A stretch of 64,000 nt of DNA from positions 1 to 64,000 of the forward strand of contig CAZLMG010000010.1 in assembly GCA_964560765.1 (NCBI GenBank), written 5' to 3'. The stretch's first letter is position 1, and each line of letters starts with the position of its first letter. Under the pieces are notes generated by a model. That model worked only from the letters and a program-made list of their open reading frames with translations, was not told the DNA's origin and did no database searches. Positions 1 to 7,610 of the stretch are shown here, in pieces. The position numbers were made by a program, and so were the translations under genes. Source of the stretch: CAZLMG01 sp964560765 (GTDB lineage: Bacteria > Bdellovibrionota_B > Oligoflexia > Oligoflexales > CAZLMG01).

Positions 1-91
1 CACTGGTTGCAGTGGCTGCTTAGCTGACCAGTAAACAGGGACAGGCCCTAGTTGCGGGGTGCGCTCCGTGCCTCATTGCGAGGCGCCGACT

Positions 92-526
92 TCATTTATT
101 TGCATCAATCATTTTCTGAAAGCCCGCCAACATGGCCGGCAAGTTCGCCTTGGCGATTGAATCTGTAATTGAACCGGGCACCAGCCCCTTAAAGCGAATA
201 TCCAACGCATACTTGGCACGCGTGGTCTCAGGGTCTTTCACCGAGAATTCCCAGCTACCATCGTTGGTCTTCATCAGATTACTGTCATTCAGCGTCCACC
301 AAATTCTTTTTGGCTTCTCTTCGAACATGTCTAAAACATAGTAAAATTTCTTAATAATATTGAGTTCGTACCGAACCTGGGCAGAACTACCCGGTGCCTT
401 CGGCGGCAAAACTTCGATATGGGTAACCCCCGGCAAGTAGTCCGGGTATGCCTGATAGTTGCGAATTCCCGCAAATACCCGCTCGATCGTGCCTTGGAAC
501 AGATGTTCTGTTTCCACCTTCGCCAT
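92..526 (-). CDS. SRPBCC/START-like (Coq10/RatA-type) protein
   Basis: About 144 residues. The pattern of an N-terminal strand (KVETEHLFQG), a helix with YQAYPDYLPGV, central strands with WTLNDSNLM, and a long C-terminal helix ending LAGFQKMIDANK fits the polyketide-cyclase/Coq10/RatA-type START fold, which binds hydrophobic ligands. It has no signal peptide, so it should be cytoplasmic. AAGGAG lies about 9 bases before the ATG at 526; the longer TTG and ATG starts sit directly on that site. It is divergent from khpA. The ligand cannot be told from sequence; a quinone- or lipid-binding role is only a family-level guess. Confidence 0.75.
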   Translation of the reverse strand: MAKVETEHLFQGTIERVFAGIRNYQAYPDYLPGVTHIEVLPPKAPGSSAQVRYELNIIKKFYYVLDMFEEKPKRIWWTLNDSNLMKTNDGSWEFSVKDPETTRAKYALDIRFKGLVPGSITDSIAKANLPAMLAGFQKMIDANK

Positions 527-640
527 TGCCATCAACTCCTTTTCTTGTCAGGTGTAATCCTATACACTCATAAGAAGGAAGTATAGCGTCGGTATGGATA
601 GGCCATTTGTTGTAACTGTAACGGTATACGGAAGTGTGAC

Positions 641-892
641 ATGTCTGAAGATGTATCCATGAAAGACCTGGTAGAGTTTGTCGCCAAAGCCCTTGTGGAC
701 GAGGTGGACCGCATTGAAATTAGTGAGATTGCGGGCAACCAAACCAATATCATTGAGCTGAAAGTAGCCAAGGAAGATATCGGTAAGGTCATCGGTCGCC
801 AAGGGCGAACTGCGGACGCGATCCGAACCATCTTGAATTGCGCTGCCGCTAAATTGTCGAAGCGTTACATTCTGCAGATCATCGACGAATAG
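641..892 (+). CDS. khpA: KhpA, KH-domain RNA-binding protein
   Basis: An 83-residue single type II KH domain. The RNA-binding GxxG loop is seen as GRQG at residues 52-55 inside IGKVIGRQGRTADAIRT, a very typical KhpA motif. In other bacteria KhpA pairs with KhpB and binds many RNAs, affecting cell division and envelope functions. GGAAG precedes the ATG at 641 by about 6 bases; a second ATG at 659 is possible. It is usually found beside rpsP, rimM or trmD, but here it is followed 9 bases later by nagZ, whose first codons form a terminator-like hairpin. Confidence 0.9.
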   Translation: MSEDVSMKDLVEFVAKALVDEVDRIEISEIAGNQTNIIELKVAKEDIGKVIGRQGRTADAIRTILNCAAAKLSKRYILQIIDE

Positions 893-901
893 GACAACTC
901 C

Positions 902-1915
902 GTGGGCCACAACCCCGCAGGTGTGGTGCTCATGGGAGCGCTCGAGACGACTGCCCTCTCGCTTGAGGAGTCGTCTTTTTTTTCGTCTGCTGGGTTTTCG
1001 GGAGTGACCCTTTTTGGGCGAAATATCCCGGAACATGTGCCCAGCGTTGCCAATCTCAATCGCAGTGTTCACGCCCTCGCTTCAGATCCCGATGTGCCCA
1101 TGCTGATCGCCGTCGACCAAGAGGGTGGACGAGTCAGACGTTTGCAAGAGCCATTTCCCAACCACGGCCCAGCTTTGCAATTGGCAGATGGCGAGCAGAC
1201 ACCGGCAGCCCTTGCAGAAGTCTTGGCTTACGCCAGTTCTGTGGGTACCGCACTGGCCAATTGGGGTTTTAACGTGGACTTTGCACCCGTTGTCGATGTC
1301 CTGTCGAATCCACAGAATCCTGTCATTGGCGATCGGGCGTTTGGCCGGGATCCAGCTGCAGTATCCCTCAGAGCCGGCGCTTTCCTGACGGGCTTGCAGG
1401 CCGCCCCGGTCATTGGTTGTCTAAAACATTTTCCGGGTCATGGCGATGCAGCCGTTGATACTCATCTTGGAACCGCCATTGTTGATGCCGACGAGACGAC
1501 GCTCTTGCGTCGGGAAGTTCGACCATTCATTGAACTGATGGGCGAAACCAAGATGATTATGGTAGCACACTGTATTTACCCTGCATGGTCGAATGTGCCA
1601 GCGAGCTGTTCGCCGGAAATTATGCAAGACTTGCTGCGGCGGCGTTTGGGATTTCGCGGCGTGATCGTCACGGATGACATGAACATGCACGCCATCCCCC
1701 AAGACGAGCCGAGCTGGAAACAAGCCATTGTGGATGCGATCGCTGCCGGTGCGGATTTGCTGTTAGTTTGTCGACATATGGAGCGCTGCCGCTGGGCCTA
1801 CGAAGCGCTGCAACAGCAGGCAGCCGCAAGCCCTGCATTTGCCAAACGCTTGGAAGATGCAGCCCAGCGAGTGCTAAGCTTGCGCCGGTATCTCGGGGCT
1901 CGGCGTCGGCTCTGA
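902..1915 (+). CDS. nagZ: NagZ, beta-N-acetylglucosaminidase (GH3)
   Basis: 337 residues, normal for NagZ. It removes N-acetylglucosamine from anhydromuropeptides in cytoplasmic peptidoglycan recycling. The family signature is present: AVDQEGGRVRR near residues 70-80, KHFPGHG at 175-181 with D186 and H188 (the Asp-His pair on the mobile loop), and VTDDMNMHA with the presumed nucleophile D258. The GTG start at 902 follows khpA by 9 bases. The N-terminal residues, which contain the hairpin-coding stretch, still align with NagZ (ALSLEESSFFSSAGFSGVTLFGRN), so the coding start is real. The last 42 bases overlap the opposite-strand CorC-like gene. Confidence 0.92.
   Translation: MGHNPAGVVLMGALETTALSLEESSFFSSAGFSGVTLFGRNIPEHVPSVANLNRSVHALASDPDVPMLIAVDQEGGRVRRLQEPFPNHGPALQLADGEQTPAALAEVLAYASSVGTALANWGFNVDFAPVVDVLSNPQNPVIGDRAFGRDPAAVSLRAGAFLTGLQAAPVIGCLKHFPGHGDAAVDTHLGTAIVDADETTLLRREVRPFIELMGETKMIMVAHCIYPAWSNVPASCSPEIMQDLLRRRLGFRGVIVTDDMNMHAIPQDEPSWKQAIVDAIAAGADLLLVCRHMERCRWAYEALQQQAAASPAFAKRLEDAAQRVLSLRRYLGARRRL
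945..983 (+). terminator. Intrinsic terminator-like hairpin inside nagZ codons 15-28
   Basis: AGACGACT (945-952) pairs perfectly with AGTCGTCT (969-976). Inside it CCTC (955-958) pairs with GAGG (965-968) around a six-base loop, with a two-base bulge. The stem runs straight into eight Ts (976-983). This is a textbook intrinsic terminator on the khpA-nagZ strand, yet it lies within the nagZ reading frame. Ribosomes translating nagZ would melt it, so it could act as an attenuator. Confidence 0.75.
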
Positions 1916-3184
1916 CTTGGTCACTCGCACGCGCTCAATGCGGTGCCGTCCAACTTCTGTAACTTCGATTTGTAGGGGGCCAACGTTGACGGCCTGACCA
2001 ACTCGCGGCAAATCACCGACCATTTGAATCATCCAGCCGGCGACAGTATCAACGCTGTCCGCGTCCTCCTGCTCATGCTCTTCGTTGAGTTGGAAAAAGT
2101 CTTTGAATTCATCGATATTCATCGAGCCCGAAACATCATAGACATTCTGATCGATCTCAAGAATTTGCGCTTCTTCGACGTCGAATTCGTCCTGAATGTC
2201 GCCAACGATTTCCTCTAAAATGTCTTCCATCGTGACAATGCCGGCTGTTCCACCGTACTCATCAATGACGACGGTCATGTGATTCTTGGTGCGCTTCAGA
2301 TCTTTGAAAACATCCATGATGGGCTTTGACTCGGGGGTAAAGAATGGCTCGCGCATCAGCGTGCTGACTTTAGCCTTGCTGTCGCCCTGCGATGATAGGG
2401 TCCGCAGCAAGTCTTTGGCTAGCAAGATGCCAACAACGTTATCAATGCGGTCGCCATAAACGGGGATGCGGGAGTGGCCCGTTTGAATTGTCAACGCAAC
2501 GCCGTCATCGAGAGTCGCATTGCGCTCGATAGCAATGACATCTGGACGGGGAGTCATAATTTCACTCACCTTGGTTTCGTCGAATTCAAACACGCCGCTG
2601 ATCATGTTCTTTTTGAAGTCATGTAAAACGCCCGACGACTCGCCCTCATTGATTAAGAACTCTAGCTCTTCTTCTGTCATAGAAGGCGACTGCAGTTTCT
2701 GATTGCTACCAAAAGAGTGAATGATCGTCCGAGCGATCCAGGCGAGCGCAACGACGACTGGGTAGAACAACCGGTACAGCGCGTAAATAATTTTCAGTGC
2801 GATGAGCGCGAGCGGTTCAGAGTTTGCTCGGGCAAATGACTTCGGAACAATCTCGCCAAAAACTAGAACCATGAATGTCGTGGCACCAGTGGCAATGCCA
2901 ATGGCATTCGAATGGAAATGGCGGCTAGCCATGTCAGTTGCCAGTGCTGAAGCGAAGATGTTGATGGCGTTGTTTCCGATTAAGAGTGTAGTTAGAACTC
3001 GATCGGGTTCAGTCAGCCAAAACTCAAGTTGGCGGACTGATTTTCCTCGGCTCTCTAGAAGATGTTTGGCCTTGAGATGGCTAACGGAGGTGATGGCGGT
3101 CTCAGAAGCAGAAAAAAAAGCAGAGCCAATCAAGCACAAAAACAAAATGAACAGATTGGTCAACTCGGTACTCGGGATGTCCAT
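1874..3184 (-). CDS. CorC/HlyC-family membrane protein (DUF21-CBS-CBS)
   Basis: 436 residues. The N-terminal about 150 residues form a DUF21 (CNNM) transmembrane domain with FSASETAITS and GEIVPKSFA motifs. Two CBS domains follow (about 200-320, including the TGHSRIPVYG stretch), and a C-terminal CorC_HlyC domain ends near residue 425. The family is linked to magnesium/cobalt handling and stress tolerance; exact transport activity is debated. It starts 2 bases after the ybeY stop, matching the conserved ybeY-ybeX order. The 3' end overlaps convergent nagZ by 42 bases. Confidence 0.88.
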   Translation of the reverse strand: MDIPSTELTNLFILFLCLIGSAFFSASETAITSVSHLKAKHLLESRGKSVRQLEFWLTEPDRVLTTLLIGNNAINIFASALATDMASRHFHSNAIGIATGATTFMVLVFGEIVPKSFARANSEPLALIALKIIYALYRLFYPVVVALAWIARTIIHSFGSNQKLQSPSMTEEELEFLINEGESSGVLHDFKKNMISGVFEFDETKVSEIMTPRPDVIAIERNATLDDGVALTIQTGHSRIPVYGDRIDNVVGILLAKDLLRTLSSQGDSKAKVSTLMREPFFTPESKPIMDVFKDLKRTKNHMTVVIDEYGGTAGIVTMEDILEEIVGDIQDEFDVEEAQILEIDQNVYDVSGSMNIDEFKDFFQLNEEHEQEDADSVDTVAGWMIQMVGDLPRVGQAVNVGPLQIEVTEVGRHRIERVRVTKSEPTPSPEIPAQA

Positions 3185-3186
3185 CG

Positions 3187-3726
3187 CTACGCTGTAACCT
3201 CATGTTGCACGCAGTTCTCCCAAAGGGGCTGCGCTGTTGTTGATGGTGAAAGCATGTCCACTAGCAACCGCTGTTGCTCGCGCATGAGTGCTTCGTCTGC
3301 GGGGTCCTGATGATCGTGACCGCAAAGGTGGAGGATGCCGTGAATGAGTAAAAAGGAAATCTCGCGATCGAGCGGCTGGTTAATGTCTCGCGCGTTCCGT
3401 TGAGCATTCGCCGGCGAGATGATGACGTCTCCCAAAACGAGTGGTGGCCCATCGGCAATCTGAGTCTTCGCAGCTGGCCCTTGCCCGACGCACGCAGGTG
3501 GATCCCACTCATGCTGGGGAAACGACAGGACGTCCGTTGAGCTATCTTTGCCGCGATAATCACAGTTAATTTGACGAATGACGTCTTCGCTGACAAAGGA
3601 AATACTGAGTTCGCAATGCGCCATATCTAGGGCAGACAATATGGCGTCTGCCAACCGCTCAATTTGGGCTTCATCGATTCGATAACCTTCGACTTCGATA
3701 CTGACTGTGGTCCGTGCGGTACCCAA
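3187..3726 (-). CDS. ybeY: YbeY endoribonuclease
   Basis: 179 residues. The zinc-binding signature HGILHLCGHDH gives H129, H133 and H139, the three ligands of YbeY, a metal-dependent RNase involved in 16S rRNA 3' maturation and ribosome quality control. The conserved TDVLSFP segment (64-70) is also present. The start appears to be TTG at 3726, with AAGGAG overlapping the stop of the upstream gene about 12 bases before. It is followed 2 bases later by the CorC-like gene. Between residues 75 and 95 is a proline/glycine-rich insertion not typical of short YbeY proteins. Confidence 0.92.
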   Translation of the reverse strand: MGTARTTVSIEVEGYRIDEAQIERLADAILSALDMAHCELSISFVSEDVIRQINCDYRGKDSSTDVLSFPQHEWDPPACVGQGPAAKTQIADGPPLVLGDVIISPANAQRNARDINQPLDREISFLLIHGILHLCGHDHQDPADEALMREQQRLLVDMLSPSTTAQPLWENCVQHEVTA

Positions 3727-3735
3727 TTGTGGATA

Positions 3736-4095
3736 CTACTCCTTTTTCTTCACGGCCGTCGTCGTATCCGAAAAAGCAGGGGATGCCTTCTGCAGTGCGG
3801 TTACACTTCCTTCGGTTTTATCCGCCGCTCCGGCCACAATAGCGAGGCCCTTGGCGGTTTGAGGATTTGACGGTGTGCGCATTTGATCGAGACTGCTGAT
3901 GGAAGGCTTTTCCACCGCATCCTGACGTGTTGTGTAAGACGCGCGCCATTCATAATCGATGATGCCGCGCGCGTGTTGTAAAAACCATGCCTCAGCTCGC
4001 TCCGACGTCCACGTGGACGGGTGACTCGTCGCACCCTTCAAGTGCACAAGATTATCGACCGAGGGCTCAGATGACAGGTTCGTCTTTTTGGTCAT
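3736..4095 (-). CDS. Hypothetical cytoplasmic protein upstream of ybeY
   Basis: 119 residues, hydrophilic, no signal peptide, membrane segment or known motif. The composition is rich in Ser, Thr, Ala and Lys, and the C-terminus (TTAVKKKE) looks disordered. A middle stretch (ERAEAWFLQHARGIIDYEWRASY) could form a helix. GAGGA lies about 11 bases before the ATG. It lies 9 bases before ybeY on the same strand, where many bacteria have a phoH-like gene; this is not phoH. I do not recognise it; it may be lineage-specific. Confidence 0.55.
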   Translation of the reverse strand: MTKKTNLSSEPSVDNLVHLKGATSHPSTWTSERAEAWFLQHARGIIDYEWRASYTTRQDAVEKPSISSLDQMRTPSNPQTAKGLAIVAGAADKTEGSVTALQKASPAFSDTTTAVKKKE

Positions 4096-4221
4096 GAATT
4101 GAAAAATCCTCGAGACAAAAAAATCAGTAACCCCGAAATCGTTGAATCGCTGCTTTTTATATCATATCACTTCGTCCGAAACCTGGAAATCCTTGCGGAT
4201 ATAATGGTTTGAGACAATGGG

Positions 4222-4959
4222 CTAATTTGCCTGTTCGGTACTGATTTTAGCCCAAACACCCTCACAAGCCACCAGTCCCTGAGCTGCAAAACGCCGCTCA
4301 AAGGGTGTCGGCCGGTGAAAATCTCTAAGTAATTTTAGGCCTTTGTGTTCTAGCTGAAATCCAGCCTCGGCAAATGCTGCCGACGCCTGCTGAAAGTAGG
4401 CATTCTGATCGGTTTTGAACCAAACCTGGCCGGTAGGTTGCAAACATCGCCAAATTTCCTTGGCCAGATCCGGCTGCAGCAAGCGGTTATGCTCTTGCCG
4501 CTGCTTTACCCATGGGTCGGGAAAAAAAATACAAACCAGGTCCAACTCGCCATCGGCGAACAGTTGGCGAAAAGTCGATGGATTCATATGGGCAAGGGCG
4601 CACACTGCATTGTTGGCACCAACCTGCTGCAGGCGATCAGCCGTCATCACCACCCGCTTGTAGGTAATATCAATGCCAATGAAAGCAGCATCGGGTTCGG
4701 CCTGGGCCATACCAACGAGCGTCTCGCCCTTGTAGCAACCAATTTCTAAAACCAGCGGAGTTGGCTTTGACTGTGCGGATACGTGCTGGCCAATGCGTTG
4801 CCGCCATTTGCCAGCAGCATCGCGCAAATCGGCGCCAAACAATAGTGGCAGACTGGGATTGGAGCGATGCTCGACGAGGCGGGTGAAAAACGGATTGACG
4901 CCATGATCAGCTCTCCCTGCGGTCGGGTCGGCAAAAGCATCGCGATGGCGCAACGGCAT
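4222..4959 (-). CDS. trmB: TrmB, tRNA (guanine-N7)-methyltransferase
   Basis: 245 residues. It makes m7G46 in tRNA using S-adenosylmethionine. A Rossmann methyltransferase core is seen: LEIGCYKGETL at 71-81 (SAM-binding glycine loop), IGIDITYKR at 94-102, and the diagnostic FPDPW at 146-150 followed by QRQEHNRLL. Its length is typical. The ATG at 4959 has AGGAAAG about 6 bases upstream. It lies directly downstream of rnpB on the same strand, separated by about 40 bases, so both genes on this stretch concern tRNA maturation. Confidence 0.92.
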   Translation of the reverse strand: MPLRHRDAFADPTAGRADHGVNPFFTRLVEHRSNPSLPLLFGADLRDAAGKWRQRIGQHVSAQSKPTPLVLEIGCYKGETLVGMAQAEPDAAFIGIDITYKRVVMTADRLQQVGANNAVCALAHMNPSTFRQLFADGELDLVCIFFPDPWVKQRQEHNRLLQPDLAKEIWRCLQPTGQVWFKTDQNAYFQQASAAFAEAGFQLEHKGLKLLRDFHRPTPFERRFAAQGLVACEGVWAKISTEQAN

Positions 4960-4999
4960 AAAGTCTTTCCTGAAGTCTGAAACGAACTGAGCCCAATGT

Positions 5000-5429
5000 G
5001 CCGATGGATGGAACCGGGCTACGCGGTGGCGCTATAAGCCGGATTCTGTATCTGCGGTGAAGCAGATGGCTGCCATTCATCTGGGATGGTTGTTACCAAC
5101 CACCTCAAGCGACCTACCCGAAGAGCTAGCGCCGGATCAGCACTTGCAGCCGGTAAAGACTGCGCCTCTTCTTATTTGGTCTTGCTTCGGATGGGGTTTT
5201 CCAAGCCAGCCCGTCACCGGACTGCTGGTGAGCTCTTACCTCGCCTTTTCACCCTTGCCGTCGCTTGTTGCCAAGCGCTTAGGCGGTATGTTCTCTGTGG
5301 CACTTTCCGTCGGGTTTCCCCGCCTGGCCGTTAGCCAGTATCCTATCCTATGAAGTCCGGACTTTCCTCCATGCTGAATCAGCACAGCGACAGCCCACGC
5401 CACCACGCGGTCAAGTTCCATCCATCGGC
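5000..5429 (-). ncRNA. rnpB: RNase P RNA
   Basis: Catalytic RNA that cleaves tRNA 5' leaders. Read on the minus strand, the conserved blocks are in order: the GGAGGAAAGTCCGG element (complement of 5357-5370), then GGTGAAAAGGCGAGGTAAGAG-type sequence, the GAAGCAAGACCAAATA element, and near the 3' end ACAGAATCCGGCTTAT (complement 5035-5050). The ends are set by a 15-base perfect inverted repeat, 5000-5014 against 5415-5429, which extends helix P1 beyond the family's usual length. A promoter at 5436-5464 predicts transcription starting at about 5429. It looks like type A. Confidence 0.93.
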
Positions 5430-5435
5430 GGGGGG

Positions 5436-5464
5436 ACTGTATTGCCCACAGGTCTCGTTGTCAA
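5436..5464 (-). promoter_or_regulatory. Sigma-70-type promoter of rnpB
   Basis: On the minus strand TTGACA (complement 5459-5464) is followed by 17 bases and TACAGT (complement 5436-5441). The -35 box is a perfect consensus match and the spacing is ideal. Initiation would fall at about 5429, the first base of the long P1 arm. The -35 box overlaps the stop end of the RNHCP gene (5461). Confidence 0.75.
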
Positions 5465-5793
5465 CGCGGTCGATGCGTCGGCGTCAGCGCCAGGATCCGA
5501 TCGTAATCGTCGGGCACGGGATCGTCGCGCAGTGCGATATTGCTGCGCTCGTCGCCACAAAGAACACATTTAAACAGTAATATTAGACCCTTTTGAGAGT
5601 TGATTTGATACCCCGTGGGCCGCAGCAGTCCCCCACAATTTGCCGCTCTGTCTCCCGGAAAGCGATCCACATGCAGGGAATGCAGGCAAAAGGGGCAATG
5701 ATTTCTGCAGGTCTTCTTCGCCGGCGGCACATCCGCACCGCAATGGGCGCAGGAAAAGCCTTCATTGACCTTGGTGAAGCGTCCAGAAGTCAT
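5461..5793 (-). CDS. RNHCP-domain protein
   Basis: 110 residues. The family name motif is plain: CRNHCPFCLHSLHVD, preceded by VNEGFSCAHCGADVPPAKKT and followed by PGDRAANCGGLLRPTGY. Cysteine pairs (CAHC, CxxHCPFC, CVLC) suggest zinc binding. The biochemical role of the family is unknown. The ATG at 5793 is preferred: AAGGA lies 6-7 bases upstream, and it sits in the loop of a 6-base inverted repeat (AATTTC/GAAATT). The gene is immediately upstream of, and co-oriented with, rnpB, whose promoter lies at its 3' end. Confidence 0.85.
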   Translation of the reverse strand: MTSGRFTKVNEGFSCAHCGADVPPAKKTCRNHCPFCLHSLHVDRFPGDRAANCGGLLRPTGYQINSQKGLILLFKCVLCGDERSNIALRDDPVPDDYDRILALTPTHRPR

Positions 5794-5940
5794 CAATTTC
5801 CTTAGTGAAATTTGATTTAACCAGCTGAAAATACTTGGCTTTATATGTTCCGTCTCAATTCCTGCTCAGATAGTCCGAAGTATCACAACAGGAGGCGATT
5901 AGCCTCGAGGTTTCTTTAGGATTACCGGGAGACGAGCATT

Positions 5941-7359
5941 TTGGACCTCGCCGGAAGACAAATTCGAACATTATTGGCGTGGAGCTTACTGGCGATACTT
6001 TGCCTGGCAGGCTGCGGCAGCAGTGGTTCGGATGGGTCAGAAGAGGAAGGCGGCGGATCCGTCCGTGGTGCCATCACGGGAACCGATGGATCACAAGGCG
6101 GCCTGTCTGGCTGGTATCTCGTGCTCGTCGAACGCAATACTGGAGTGTCGCGAGTATCCATGGTGAACCAGGGTGGACTCTATGAGTTCCGGGGCGTTCG
6201 CATGGGGGCAGCACAAACCATGGTCCTACTTTCCCCCGCGTTTAAATTGACCGCCGTTTTGGCGATCAAGCCGAAAGTACCGCAGACCATCCGGCAGTTT
6301 TTTATGCCGCAGGCAACCCTGCCTCAGCTTATACACAACGGCAAGATCATGACCTTTTTCGACGAGAGCAAGCTCGAAGTCACGGGCGATATGGCGGCCG
6401 ATTCGGATGAGGATCTTATTCCGGAGGGGTTGGATCCGGTCGCGGCTCTTAATCTCTCCGGTATCGACCAGGATCAGGACGGCGTGGATAACGAAAAGGA
6501 CCCGGATATCGATGGCGATGGCTTGATCAACTGGTTCGACGACGATGATGACGCCGATGGTATCCTGGATATTTTTGATCAGGATGTGGACGGAAATTTC
6601 ATTCTCGACCAAACCGAAAGAAATGTTGGAGACTGCTTTTTCACAGACTGCATCGAGTGGTTTGCCACGCAGCTCTTCATGGATAGCAGCACCTCGGAAA
6701 ATAGCATGAAGTTCGCGACCAAGTTGCGAAGCGACTGTTCATCGAAAGACATTCGCATTCGTGGCGCCGCATCCCTGTTCTCGGCAGCGCAAAAACGCCG
6801 CCTGAACACGTTGACCGACGAGCAAACAGGTGAACAGGTCGACGCCGAGGTTTCTGGGGTCTGGGATCTAACACTCGTTGATGACGGCCTCGGTGGAGAT
6901 GGCAATGCCAAAGACCGCGTCTGGGGAGAAGTCGTGTACTTGCAGCCAGGCAGTCTGCCAGCGGCTGGGTCCGTTATATTCTTGCAGGTTGGGTTTGGAT
7001 CGAAATCTAGTCCTTGGTACAAGGAATATCCGTTCATTTTCCCAGATATCAAGATGAAGACCTTCTCCGTTCAGTATGATGCTACCATCCGACGAGTCAC
7101 CATGGTCGGCGACCCATTTGATACAACGCGTGATTATGTATGGAAAGTTGAGGTTGTCGATGCAGATGGGCAGGTACTCTGGATATCTGAGCCGACTCAG
7201 GGAACCGCCTCCAGATCGCTAGTCATTGGTAAGACCGACGTGAATTTTATCCCCGGTGAGGTCTATAAGATCCGTGCTAGTGCCCAGTCACTTGACCGCA
7301 TACCGAGCCGACCGGCCTACGTGGTCAAATCATCCGCCTTTACTTACACGGCACGCTAG
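5941..7359 (+). CDS. Lipoprotein with thrombospondin-3/EF-type Asp repeats
   Basis: 472 residues from a TTG start with GGGAG about 8 bases upstream. A type II signal peptide ends in LCLAGC with the lipidated Cys at 25. A Ser/Gly/Glu linker follows, then a beta-rich domain. Residues about 175-225 hold Asp-rich repeats (DQDQDGVDNEKDPDIDGDG, then DQDVDGNFILD) like thrombospondin type 3 calcium-binding repeats. The C-terminal 200 residues are beta-rich with a FnIII-like ending. Attached to the outer or inner membrane, function unknown. No clear operon partner on this strand. Confidence 0.8.
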   Translation: MDLAGRQIRTLLAWSLLAILCLAGCGSSGSDGSEEEGGGSVRGAITGTDGSQGGLSGWYLVLVERNTGVSRVSMVNQGGLYEFRGVRMGAAQTMVLLSPAFKLTAVLAIKPKVPQTIRQFFMPQATLPQLIHNGKIMTFFDESKLEVTGDMAADSDEDLIPEGLDPVAALNLSGIDQDQDGVDNEKDPDIDGDGLINWFDDDDDADGILDIFDQDVDGNFILDQTERNVGDCFFTDCIEWFATQLFMDSSTSENSMKFATKLRSDCSSKDIRIRGAASLFSAAQKRRLNTLTDEQTGEQVDAEVSGVWDLTLVDDGLGGDGNAKDRVWGEVVYLQPGSLPAAGSVIFLQVGFGSKSSPWYKEYPFIFPDIKMKTFSVQYDATIRRVTMVGDPFDTTRDYVWKVEVVDADGQVLWISEPTQGTASRSLVIGKTDVNFIPGEVYKIRASAQSLDRIPSRPAYVVKSSAFTYTAR

Positions 7360-7439
7360 ACGCCCTGATCTACTTGCGCGCCGTTGCAATTATCAATAGA
7401 CTCGGATCATCGATTTTTTTCCGATGGAGACTTGGACCC

Positions 7440-7610
7440 ATGATGTTTTCGAAAGATGACCTTAAGGTCGATGACTTTGGCGAGCTGGTGGAGTTCTTGC
7501 CTGTCTTTATCTTTATTGCCCTCGTCGCGCCGTTCCTCATCGCAGCCTACAAGCTTGGTTTTGTGATGGACGTGACCGGCTGGTTGAACCCTCCAGGCGG
7601 CCAATCATAG
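7440..7610 (+). CDS. Small single-pass membrane protein
   Basis: 56 residues from the ATG at 7440, which has GGAG 10 bases upstream. An acidic N-terminus (MMFSKDDLKVDDFGELVE) is followed by one hydrophobic segment (FLPVFIFIALVAPFLIAAY, residues about 21-39) and a short polar tail. I do not recognise it. It is convergent with and overlaps ccmG by 6 bases. The longer frame starting at 7374 lacks a ribosome site. Confidence 0.5.
   Translation: MMFSKDDLKVDDFGELVEFLPVFIFIALVAPFLIAAYKLGFVMDVTGWLNPPGGQS

Noticed and set aside
1..91. End of a possible gene at the left edge
   Set aside because: All three forward frames stop within about 35 bases and too little is present to identify a protein.
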